This document shows, one piece after another, positions 1 to 6,194 of a stretch of DNA of 6,814 nt. Every line of letters begins with the position of its first letter. The stretch's first letter is position 1. The notes under the pieces were generated by a model. That model saw only the letters and a program-made list of their open reading frames with translations. It was not told the origin of the DNA and ran no database searches. This stretch comes from an uncultured Lysobacterales bacterium (lineage in GTDB: Bacteria; Pseudomonadota; Gammaproteobacteria; Xanthomonadales; SZUA-36). Made by a program: the position numbers and the translations under genes. The stretch covers positions 1 through 6,814 of the forward strand of contig CALKKN010000140.1 in NCBI GenBank assembly GCA_937995275.1, written 5' to 3'.

Positions 1-30
1 GCGGCCGGCCTCGTGCCGGCCGTTGTCTCT
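1..30 (+). terminator. GC-rich hairpin with T-rich tail upstream of fabF (possible terminator)
   Basis: Bases 2-9 (CGGCCGGC) pair perfectly with 15-22 (GCCGGCCG) around the 5-nt loop CTCGT, and G1-T23 could add a wobble pair. The stem is followed by TTGTCTCT (23-30), which has five T in eight bases but no clean T-run. This could be a Rho-independent terminator for a gene to the left, often acpP in this neighbourhood. It could also be chance symmetry in coding DNA, because frame 1 is open from base 1 to a TAA at 58-60. That 19-codon tail does not resemble the end of an acyl carrier protein and I could not identify it. I see no convincing promoter between 30 and 81. Confidence 0.3.
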
Positions 31-69
31 GGCGGAGTACGCATCGCGCCGGATCCGTAATTTCCCAAC

Positions 70-74
70 GAGGT
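70..74 (+). promoter_or_regulatory. Ribosome binding site for fabF (GTG start)
   Basis: GAGGT at 70-74 lies 7 nt before the GTG at 82. It supports GTG, rather than a downstream ATG, as the fabF start. The resulting N-terminus (MSSRRVVVTGLG) begins just ahead of the conserved first beta strand of ketoacyl synthases, as expected. Confidence 0.7.
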
Positions 75-81
75 TTCCAAC

Positions 82-1332
82 GTGTCATCGCGTCGAGTTG
101 TTGTTACGGGCCTGGGCCTGATCTCTCCGGTGGGTAACTCCGTTGCCGACGGCTGGGATGCCGTTTGCCATGGGCGCAGCGGCATCGGCCCCATTACGGC
201 GTTCGACGTGTCGGAACTGAGCACGCGCATCGGCGGCGAAATACGCGACTTCGAGGTTACCGACTACATTTCGGGCAAGGACGCGCGCCGTTACGACAAA
301 TTCATGCACTACGGGCTTTCCGCCGCGCAGGACGCCATGCGGGAGGCGGGCCTGCTGGCGGAGGACCACGGCGCGGACCCCGAGCGTGTCGGCTTCGCCA
401 TCGGCGCCGGAATCGGCGGCATCGCCTCGATCGAGGAGAACATGCTGATCTACCGGGACAAGGGGCCGCGGCGGGTTTCGCCGTTTTACATTCCCGGATC
501 GATCGTCAACATGATCGGCGGTGTGTTGTCCATCACTTACGGGTTCAAGGGCCCCAATATGGCGGTGGTCACGGCCTGCACGACGTCAACGCACAACATC
601 GGACTGGCGGCGCGGCTGATCAGGTACGGCGATGCAGACGTCATGGTCGCAGGCGGTGCGGAATACGCTACCACACCCACGTCGCTGGCCGGTTTCATCT
701 CCGCCAAGGCCATGTCCTCCCGCAATGACGATCCGGAGGGCGCCAGCCGCCCCTGGGACCGCGACCGGGACGGCTTCGTGCTGGCCAACGGGGCCGGGGT
801 CGTGGTCGTCGAGGAACTCGAACACGCGCGGCGGCGGGGCGCGAACATCTACGCGGAGATCAGTGGCTTCGGCATGAACGGCGATGCACACCACATGACG
901 GCGCCGCCGGAAGACGGCGCAGGCGCAGCCCGTTGCATGCAGATTGCGCTGCGCGACGGGGGGGTCGACCCCCAATCGGTCGATTACATCAACGCGCACG
1001 GCACCTCGACCCCGCTGGGCGACCGCGCGGAATCCGACGCGGTCAAGACGGTATTCGGCGACCACGCCCGGCGGCTTGCCGTGAGTTCGACCAAGTCGAT
1101 GACGGGACACATGCTCGGCGCCGCGGGCGGCACCGAGGCGATTTTCACCATCCTGTCGATTCGCGACGGCATTGTGCCACCGACCATCAACCTGGAAAAT
1201 CCCGGCGAAGGCTGCGACCTGGACTACGTGCCGAACGAGGCTCGTGACATGCGGGTCGACGTGGCGCTTTCCAACTCGTTCGGCTTCGGCGGGACGAACG
1301 GCACGCTGGTGTTCTCCAGGTTGCGGGATTAG
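82..1332 (+). CDS. fabF: 3-oxoacyl-[acyl-carrier-protein] synthase II (KAS II)
   Basis: FabF condenses malonyl-ACP with a growing acyl-ACP, releasing CO2, in the elongation cycle of type II fatty acid synthesis in the cytosol. The 416-residue protein has the usual family length (about 410-415). The Cys-His-His catalytic triad is visible: Cys166 in TACTTSTHN, His306 in NAHGTSTPLGD and His343 in KSMTGHMLGAAG, with the conserved Lys338 just before. The loop GFGGTNG (401-407) carries Phe402, equivalent to the gating phenylalanine of the E. coli enzyme. The His-His arrangement rules out FabH, which has Cys-His-Asn. FabB is less likely given the length, the resemblance to FabF and the position beside pabC-mltG-tmk-holB. 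The start is GTG with a good ribosome binding site. The gene ends 30 nt before pabB and probably shares its transcript. It looks intact. Confidence 0.97.
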   Translation: MSSRRVVVTGLGLISPVGNSVADGWDAVCHGRSGIGPITAFDVSELSTRIGGEIRDFEVTDYISGKDARRYDKFMHYGLSAAQDAMREAGLLAEDHGADPERVGFAIGAGIGGIASIEENMLIYRDKGPRRVSPFYIPGSIVNMIGGVLSITYGFKGPNMAVVTACTTSTHNIGLAARLIRYGDADVMVAGGAEYATTPTSLAGFISAKAMSSRNDDPEGASRPWDRDRDGFVLANGAGVVVVEELEHARRRGANIYAEISGFGMNGDAHHMTAPPEDGAGAARCMQIALRDGGVDPQSVDYINAHGTSTPLGDRAESDAVKTVFGDHARRLAVSSTKSMTGHMLGAAGGTEAIFTILSIRDGIVPPTINLENPGEGCDLDYVPNEARDMRVDVALSNSFGFGGTNGTLVFSRLRD

Positions 1333-1362
1333 GGCCTGTCCGCGGGAAGTCGGCACCTGGCG

Positions 1363-2805
1363 ATGTCGCTGCCGGCCCCTGGGGGCGAGGCCGTGAACCG
1401 CCCGGTGCAGCGGGTGCGGTGGCTCGACCGGGTACCTGACCTGCTGGGTCTGGCGCAAGCGGAGCCCGCGACGTTTCCCTATCTGCTCGAAAGCGCTGCG
1501 CGAGGCGAACTCGGCGGCTGCAGCATGTTGCTGTTCGCCTCCGGTGCCGCCCTGGTCGCCGGTGCGGACGGCGAGGTGCAGGGTCCCGGGGTCGGCGACT
1601 CCTTCCTCGACAGGCTCAGCTCCTGGTTCGCGCAGGAGGGGCAGCCCGGCGCCGCCGCGCAGGACGTTTCAGGGCCGCAGCTGCCCTTCGGGGGAGGCTG
1701 GTTCATCTACCTCGGCTACGAGATGGCCGCTCAGGTGGAACCGACCCTGCGCCTGCCGCGGAACACGACGGGCCTGCCGAACGCCATCGCGCATCGCTGT
1801 CCCGGCGCGGTTATCGTGGTCCACGGCCGCGCACCCGGCGAGCCCGACCGCGCGGCCGTGGTCGCCGAATCGGCCGAAATCCTGGAGCACCTGCTGGAAC
1901 GGGTCGACCGTGTTGCGGACGGGGATGCTTCCGCTGACGAGGCCCCCATCCCGCCCCTGGAAGCCATCGAGGAGGAAGATCCCCTCCGGTTCGTGAATGC
2001 GGTGCGGCGGATCCACGAGTACCTGCGGGCGGGGGACGTGTTCCAGGTCAACGTTTCGCGGCCCTGGACAGGGCGCTTTCGTTCGCCCCCGGACCCCTGC
2101 GGTCTCTACGCCTCGCTGCGGCGCGCCAATCCGGCGCCGTTCGCCGGCCTGATGCGGTGGCGGGAAGGCGTACTGCTGAGTTCATCGCCCGAGCGGCTGG
2201 TCCAGATCGTCGACCGTAACGTCCAGACCCGGCCGATCGCGGGCACCCGTCCGCGGGGGCGGGATGCCGATCACGACCAGGCGCTGTCCCGCGAGCTGTT
2301 GGGCAACCTGAAGGAACGGGCCGAGCACGTCATGCTGATCGATCTGGAGCGTAACGACCTCGGCAGGGTGTGCCGCCCCGGTACGGTCGAGGTCAATGAA
2401 TTGATGGTCGTCGAGAGCTACACCCACGTGCACCACATCGTTTCGAACGTCCGCGGTACACTCACGCCGGAAGCGGGCCCGGTCGAGGCCATGGGCGCGG
2501 TGTTCCCGGGTGGTACGATTACAGGCTGTCCAAAAGTGCGGTGCATGGAGATCATCGCAGAACTGGAAGGACAGGGCCGGGGTTTTTACACGGGATCGAT
2601 GGGCTATCTGGACCGCAGCGGCAATATGGATCTCAACATACTGATTCGCAGCATGCTCCTGCGCGGTCGGCAGTTTTCGTTTCGAACGGGAGCCGGGATC
2701 GTTGCCGACTCCGAGGCTGAGCACGAAGTGCAGGAGACCGCCGACAAGGCACGCGGTATGCTGCTGGCGGTCGGCGCCTGCGACGGGGAGAACGACAATG
2801 CTTGA
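1363..2805 (+). CDS. pabB: Aminodeoxychorismate synthase component I
   Basis: PabB converts chorismate to 4-amino-4-deoxychorismate, using ammonia supplied by the PabA/TrpG glutaminase, in folate synthesis. The protein has 480 residues; the E. coli protein is about 453. The N-terminal domain includes YLLES (40-44) and GGWFIYLGYE (111-120). The chorismate-binding domain runs from about 205 to 470, with VFQVNVSR (226-233), SSSPERL (273-279), RPIAGTRPRG (290-299), ERAEHVMLIDLERND (318-332), HHIVSNVRG (357-365), PGGTITGCPKVR (382-393), GSMGYLDRSGNMD (411-423) and GAGIVADSEAEHE (443-455). PGG...TGCPK and NMDLNILIR resemble PabB rather than TrpE. PIAGT has Ala293 where E. coli PabB has the catalytic Lys of PIKGT. 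pabC follows with an overlap, which strongly supports PabB over TrpE. The ATG start has a weak ribosome site; an in-frame GTG at 1393 (residue 11) is a plausible alternative. No pabA is present here. Confidence 0.92.
   Translation: MSLPAPGGEAVNRPVQRVRWLDRVPDLLGLAQAEPATFPYLLESAARGELGGCSMLLFASGAALVAGADGEVQGPGVGDSFLDRLSSWFAQEGQPGAAAQDVSGPQLPFGGGWFIYLGYEMAAQVEPTLRLPRNTTGLPNAIAHRCPGAVIVVHGRAPGEPDRAAVVAESAEILEHLLERVDRVADGDASADEAPIPPLEAIEEEDPLRFVNAVRRIHEYLRAGDVFQVNVSRPWTGRFRSPPDPCGLYASLRRANPAPFAGLMRWREGVLLSSSPERLVQIVDRNVQTRPIAGTRPRGRDADHDQALSRELLGNLKERAEHVMLIDLERNDLGRVCRPGTVEVNELMVVESYTHVHHIVSNVRGTLTPEAGPVEAMGAVFPGGTITGCPKVRCMEIIAELEGQGRGFYTGSMGYLDRSGNMDLNILIRSMLLRGRQFSFRTGAGIVADSEAEHEVQETADKARGMLLAVGACDGENDNA
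2785..2790 (+). promoter_or_regulatory. Ribosome binding site deciding the pabC start
   Basis: GGGGAG at 2785-2790 sits 7 nt before the ATG at 2798, inside the last codons of pabB. The reading frame is open further upstream, to an ATG at 2702. Translation of that extension (Arg/Thr/Pro-rich) is a shadow of pabB and lacks family similarity, so 2798 is the right start. Confidence 0.75.
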
Positions 2806-3601
2806 ATGCCTGGTGGAAGGAGAAATTGCAGACCGCGTGGCCGTTATGGACCGCGGCCTGCTGTACGGCGACGGCGTGTTCGAAACCATGGCGGTGGTGC
2901 AGGGCAGGCCGCGTTTCTGGCAGGGCCACGTAGACCGACTGGCCGCCGGCTGCGAGCGCCTGGCCCTGCCCATGACGCCGCAGGAAGTCCTGCTGCGCGA
3001 GGTGCAGACGGTCAGCGCGGGGCAGCGCCGGTGCGTCGTGAAAATCATCGTCACGCGCGGAGCCTCCGGTCGCGGCTATGCCCCCGGGGCCGACGCCCGC
3101 GGCAACCGCATCGTCTGCTCCTGGCCATGGCCGCAGGACCCGGGCGATCTGGTGATTACCGGCATCCGGACCCGAATGTGCACGCTGCGGCTCGCCGTCC
3201 AGCCCGCATTGGCCGGTATCAAGCACCTCAACCGGCTCGAACAGGTGATGGCCCGGGCCGAATGGAGCGACCGGACGATCCACGAGGGGATTTTGCTCGA
3301 TCAGCACGATTATGTGGTGTCCGCTATCTCTTCCAACCTGTTCCTGGTGAAAGGAGAGCGCCTGTTGACGCCGCGCCTGGACCGCTGCGGCGTGCGCGGC
3401 GTCATGCGCTCGGCCATCCTCGCCGCGTTCCGGGAGCGGTGCGAGCAGCGGCGGGTGACGCTGGACATGCTGCCCGAGGCGGACGAAGTGTTTGTGTGCA
3501 ACGCCGTCCGCGGCATTTTCCCGGTCACGCGCATCGACCACTGGGAGTACGGGATCGGACCGATCACGCGCGAGGTCCAGCAGTGGCTCGAGGGGCAGTG
3601 A
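2798..3601 (+). CDS. pabC: 4-amino-4-deoxychorismate lyase
   Basis: PabC is a PLP enzyme of fold type IV. It removes pyruvate from 4-amino-4-deoxychorismate to give p-aminobenzoate, the step after PabB in folate synthesis. The 267-residue length is normal. Visible family features are MDRGLLYGDGVFET (17-30), the PLP Schiff-base lysine Lys142 in GIKHLNRLEQVMAR (140-153), SSNLFLV (178-184), TPRLDRCGVRGVMR (191-204) and the C-terminal ADEVFVCNAVRGIFPV (228-243). Position 175 (in VVSAISSNLF) is Ser, where E. coli PabC has Glu193. A D-amino acid or branched-chain aminotransferase would share the fold, but KHLNRLEQV and VFVCN are typical of PabC. The gene overlaps the end of pabB by 8 nt, which suggests coupled translation of consecutive pathway enzymes. 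mltG starts 30 nt downstream. Confidence 0.95.
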   Translation: MLECLVEGEIADRVAVMDRGLLYGDGVFETMAVVQGRPRFWQGHVDRLAAGCERLALPMTPQEVLLREVQTVSAGQRRCVVKIIVTRGASGRGYAPGADARGNRIVCSWPWPQDPGDLVITGIRTRMCTLRLAVQPALAGIKHLNRLEQVMARAEWSDRTIHEGILLDQHDYVVSAISSNLFLVKGERLLTPRLDRCGVRGVMRSAILAAFRERCEQRRVTLDMLPEADEVFVCNAVRGIFPVTRIDHWEYGIGPITREVQQWLEGQ

Positions 3602-3619
3602 GCCCGGCGGCGGCTGCCT

Positions 3620-3624
3620 GAGGG
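3620..3624 (+). promoter_or_regulatory. Ribosome binding site for mltG
   Basis: GAGGG at 3620-3624 is 7 nt before the ATG at 3632, in the 30-nt gap after pabC. The gap holds only a 4-bp hairpin (TGCC 3615-3618 with GGCA 3623-3626) that partly covers this site, and it has no promoter-like sequence. Confidence 0.6.
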
Positions 3625-3631
3625 CAAGGCA

Positions 3632-4633
3632 ATGAAGCGTACTCTGCTGGCCATCGCTGCGCTGCTGCTCCTGTTTGCGGCGGCCGGGTGGGCGGTGTGG
3701 GTGCAGTACCAGCGGTTTTTGCAGACGCCGCTGGATCTGCCCGCGGAGGGCCATGTGTTCCTTCTGACCCCCGGCAGCCATGGCACGGATATCGTGGCGG
3801 AACTGGCGGCCCTGGGTTTTACGCGGCAGGGCTGGGAATGGAAACTGCTGATGCGGCTGGAGCCGCAGGTGTACCGGGCCGGGGAATACCGGCTCGAGCC
3901 TGGCCTGGAGCCGCAGGGACTGCTGCGGAAATTCGCCGGCGGCTGGGTCGTTCAACACCGGTTCACACTGGTCGAGGGCTGGACCTTCCGGCAGGTCGTC
4001 GCGGCGCTCGCCGAACAGCCCCTGATCGGGCACCACCTCGACCCGGCCGATCCCTTGCGGTGGCCGGAACTGCTCGCGGAACTGGGGGTCGGGCAGCCGG
4101 AAGGATGGTTTCTGCCGGAAACCTATTCCTTTACGCGGGGCGATTCGGACCTCGAGGTCCTGTCCCGGGCTCACCGCGCCATGCAGGACGCGCTGGCATT
4201 GGCCTGGGCGTCCCGCGACGTAGCGTTGCCGCTGGAAACGCCTTACGAATTGCTGATCCTGGCGTCGATCGTCGAGAAGGAAACCGGGCTAGACGACGAG
4301 CGGGCCCGGATTGCGGGCGTGTTCACCCGCAGGTTGCAGGCGGGCATGAGGCTGCAGACCGACCCGACAGTCATCTACGGCCTCGGCGATTCTTTCGATG
4401 GCGACATCCGGAGGCGGGATTTGGAGGCCGACACGCCTTACAATACGTATACCCGACACGGCCTGCCGCCGACCCCGATCGCCATGCCCGGGCGCGCGTC
4501 CCTGCTGGCGGCCGCCGATCCCGAGCCAGGCGATGCGCTGTACTTCGTGGCCGACGGCAAGGGCGGGCACACGTTTTCGGCCACGCTGGAAGAGCACCGG
4601 GCCGCGGTGGACCGACTCCTGGGCAGAGAGTGA
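3632..4633 (+). CDS. mltG: Endolytic murein transglycosylase
   Basis: MltG (formerly YceG) cleaves nascent glycan strands in the periplasm near the inner membrane and is thought to set strand length during peptidoglycan synthesis. The 333-residue length matches the family (E. coli 340). One N-terminal membrane segment (residues 4-24, after MKR) has no signal-peptidase or lipobox motif, so it is probably an inner-membrane anchor. A LysM-like region follows (about 40-105), then the catalytic domain: GWFLPETYSF (158-167), LILASIVEKETG (208-219) with the family's catalytic glutamate, RLQAGMRLQTDPTVIYG (234-250), YNTYTRHGLPPTPI (270-283) and YFVADGKGGHTFS (304-316). All are well conserved and nothing looks degraded. 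The TGA overlaps the tmk ATG by one base. In E. coli the homologue also sits between pabC and tmk. Confidence 0.96.
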   Translation: MKRTLLAIAALLLLFAAAGWAVWVQYQRFLQTPLDLPAEGHVFLLTPGSHGTDIVAELAALGFTRQGWEWKLLMRLEPQVYRAGEYRLEPGLEPQGLLRKFAGGWVVQHRFTLVEGWTFRQVVAALAEQPLIGHHLDPADPLRWPELLAELGVGQPEGWFLPETYSFTRGDSDLEVLSRAHRAMQDALALAWASRDVALPLETPYELLILASIVEKETGLDDERARIAGVFTRRLQAGMRLQTDPTVIYGLGDSFDGDIRRRDLEADTPYNTYTRHGLPPTPIAMPGRASLLAAADPEPGDALYFVADGKGGHTFSATLEEHRAAVDRLLGRE

Positions 4634-5256
4634 TGCGAGGCAGATTTCTGACGATAGAGGGCGGTGAAGGCGCCGGCAAATCGACCATGATGGAACGGGT
4701 GGCGGCCTGGCTGGAATCCAACGGGCGTCAGGTGGTCAGCACCCGTGAACCCGGCGGTACCGAACTGGCGGAGAAACTCCGCGACATCCTGCTGGACAAG
4801 ACCAACACGGTGCTGTCCGCGCAGGCCGAACTGCTGTTGGTGTTCGCCTCGCGGGCCCAGCATCTGGCCGAACTTATCCGGCCGGCCCTGCAGCGCGGCG
4901 ACACGGTTCTGTGCGATCGCTTTACCGACGCGACCTGGGCTTACCAGGGCGGCGGGCGGGGGGTGGCCTCCGATGACATCGCGGCGCTGGAGCAGCTGGT
5001 GCACGGCGACCTGCAGCCCGACCTGACCCTGTTGCTGGACCTGCCCGTGGAGGTGGGGCTCAGGCGCGCCTCGCGGCGCAGCGAATCGGACCGGTTCGAG
5101 GTGGAATCGCTGGGCTTTTTCGAGCGTGTCCGCGAAGCCTACTTGCAGCGGGCCTCCGCGTTCCCCGAACGGTTCGCAGTCATCGACGCGTCGGGCGGCG
5201 TCGATGAGGTCTGGGAGCAGGTGGAGGCCGTGCTGCAGGGCCGGATGCCGCCGTGA
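4633..5256 (+). CDS. tmk: Thymidylate kinase (dTMP kinase)
   Basis: Tmk phosphorylates dTMP to dTDP with ATP in the cytosol and is essential for dTTP supply. The 207-residue protein has the P-loop GGEGAGKST (10-18), TREPGGT (37-43) for substrate binding, the DR pair in VLCDRFTDATWAYQGGGRG (92-110, Asp95-Arg96) and an arginine-rich LID region RRASRRSESDRFE (144-156). A P-loop without the extra Arg, paired with a basic LID, matches the E. coli-like class II enzymes rather than the yeast-like class. The start is the ATG in TGATG at the end of mltG. The frame remains open upstream within mltG (to about 3688), but that stretch is a shadow without kinase features. The ribosome site is weak (AGAGAG before the ATG), so translation probably depends on coupling with mltG. 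Confidence 0.97.
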   Translation: MRGRFLTIEGGEGAGKSTMMERVAAWLESNGRQVVSTREPGGTELAEKLRDILLDKTNTVLSAQAELLLVFASRAQHLAELIRPALQRGDTVLCDRFTDATWAYQGGGRGVASDDIAALEQLVHGDLQPDLTLLLDLPVEVGLRRASRRSESDRFEVESLGFFERVREAYLQRASAFPERFAVIDASGGVDEVWEQVEAVLQGRMPP

Positions 5257-6185
5257 CGTATCCCTGGCTGCTGGCCGTCGAGAACGAGTTTGCCGACCGG
5301 CTGAGCGGTGGCCGGCTGGCTCATGCCTTGTTGCTTGCGGGCCCCGCCGGCACCGGCAAGGCGGACCTGGCCGGCCGTTTCCAGGCCGGTGCGTTGTGCC
5401 TCGAGGGGGGCTACCCTCCGTGTGGTACCTGCAGGTCCTGCAAGCTGCTGAAGAGCGGCGCCCACCCGGACGGCCATCTGCTGACCTTCGAACAACACCC
5501 CAAGAAGGACGAATTGCGCACCGAACTGGTCATCGCCCAGATCCGGCATCTGACGGGCGCACTGCAGCTGACGTCGACGATCAGCCGCCGCAAGGCCGCG
5601 GTCATCCACCCCGCCGAGGCCATGACGCGGGCTGCCGCGAACGCCTTGTTGAAGACGCTGGAAGAGCCCCCCGGGGACGCCGTGCTGATCCTGGTTTCAC
5701 ATCAGCCGAGCCGGCTGCCGGCGACGATCCGCAGTCGCTGCCAGGCCCTCGACGTGCGCTTGCCGTCCCGCGACGAGGCGCGGGACTGGCTGACGTCCGA
5801 GGCGGGCGTCGCGCCCGGGGAGGCCGACCTCGCGGTCGAAGCGGCTGCCGGCAGCCCGCTCACCGCGGCGCGGATGCTGGAGCAGGGCCGCAGCGCAGCC
5901 TACCGCACGGTCAGCACGGCACTCGACGATCTGCGCGCCGGACGGCGCGCGCCGGCGGGTGCCCTGGCGGATATGGCCGATACGGATCCGGAGGTGTTGT
6001 GGACCTGGCTGTCGCTCCGGTCGGCCGCCGAGACCCGCCGGTGCCTGGCGGAGCCCCGGCTGGCCCGGGCCTATGCGAGACTGCAGATGGAAGCCGACCG
6101 GAACCGCAACCTGCTGCCCACGTCCGTCCGCAAAAACTTACTTCTGCAGGATTGGCTGATACAATGGGCCCGCCTGGAAGGATAG
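5253..6185 (+). CDS. holB: DNA polymerase III subunit delta prime (clamp loader)
   Basis: HolB is a fixed subunit of the clamp-loader complex that places the beta sliding clamp on primed DNA. The 310 residues follow the AAA+ delta-prime plan: HALLLAGPAGTGKADLA (24-40), a zinc module with Cys49, Cys57, Cys60 and Cys63 (spacing like the four Cys of E. coli delta prime), RRKAAVIHPAEAMTRAAANALLKTLEEPP (112-140, given here as positions), and the SRC motif (161-163) whose arginine acts in trans on the neighbouring ATPase. The Walker B-like segment IHPAE lacks the canonical Asp-Glu, so ATP hydrolysis is unlikely. The P-loop keeps GxxGxGK but has Ala37 instead of Ser/Thr. The C-terminal collar region (about 205-310) is poorly conserved, as usual. 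The GTG start overlaps the tmk stop by 4 nt (GTGA). DnaX is excluded by length and the degenerate ATPase motifs. Confidence 0.95.
   Translation: MTYPWLLAVENEFADRLSGGRLAHALLLAGPAGTGKADLAGRFQAGALCLEGGYPPCGTCRSCKLLKSGAHPDGHLLTFEQHPKKDELRTELVIAQIRHLTGALQLTSTISRRKAAVIHPAEAMTRAAANALLKTLEEPPGDAVLILVSHQPSRLPATIRSRCQALDVRLPSRDEARDWLTSEAGVAPGEADLAVEAAAGSPLTAARMLEQGRSAAYRTVSTALDDLRAGRRAPAGALADMADTDPEVLWTWLSLRSAAETRRCLAEPRLARAYARLQMEADRNRNLLPTSVRKNLLLQDWLIQWARLEG
6157..6165 (+). promoter_or_regulatory. Candidate extended -10 promoter for pilZ
   Basis: TGATACAAT at 6157-6165 matches an extended sigma-70 -10 element (TGn plus TACAAT, one change from TATAAT). It lies in an A/T-richer patch (about 6131-6165) inside the end of holB. 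The best upstream box, TTACTT at 6138-6143 with a 16-nt spacer, is a poor -35; extended -10 promoters often tolerate that. A start near 6172 would leave a leader of about 23 nt before the pilZ ATG. The sequence also encodes conserved-looking holB residues, so chance cannot be excluded. Confidence 0.35.
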
Positions 6186-6190
6186 GAAGG
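6184..6190 (+). promoter_or_regulatory. Strong ribosome binding site for pilZ
   Basis: AGGAAGG at 6184-6190 starts within the holB TAG stop and lies 4 nt (from AGGA, 7 nt) before the pilZ ATG at 6195. It is the longest purine-rich ribosome site in the window, in keeping with initiation independent of coupling to holB. Confidence 0.7.
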
Positions 6191-6194
6191 AACC

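Noticed and set aside
1..60. Partial upstream gene ending in TAA at 58-60
   Set aside because: Nineteen open codons are expected by chance at this GC content, the residues match no family I know and a strong hairpin sits in them. Kept as a question, not annotated as a CDS.
586..1458. Minus-strand open frame of 290 codons opposite fabF
   Set aside because: It mirrors the conserved fabF codons, crosses the fabF/pabB junction and shows no family motif.
1363..2805. Alternative call of the pabB gene as trpE
   Set aside because: LLES and PIAGT are TrpE-like, but PGGTITGCPK, GSMGYLDRSGNMD and the overlap with pabC favour PabB, and no trpG/trpD is adjacent.
2182..3054. Minus-strand open frame of 290 codons opposite pabB/pabC
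   Set aside because: Antisense shadow with low-complexity Arg/Thr/Ser/His content and no motif.
2633..4174. Long minus-strand open frame (513 codons) opposite pabB, pabC and mltG
   Set aside because: Composition is that of an antisense GC-rich shadow (Arg/Gln/His/Pro-rich, no recognisable domain) and it spans three well-conserved genes on the other strand.
3688..4632. Upstream extension of the tmk frame through mltG
   Set aside because: Gly/Arg/Ala-rich translation of the alternate frame of mltG; kinase similarity begins exactly at the ATG at 4633.
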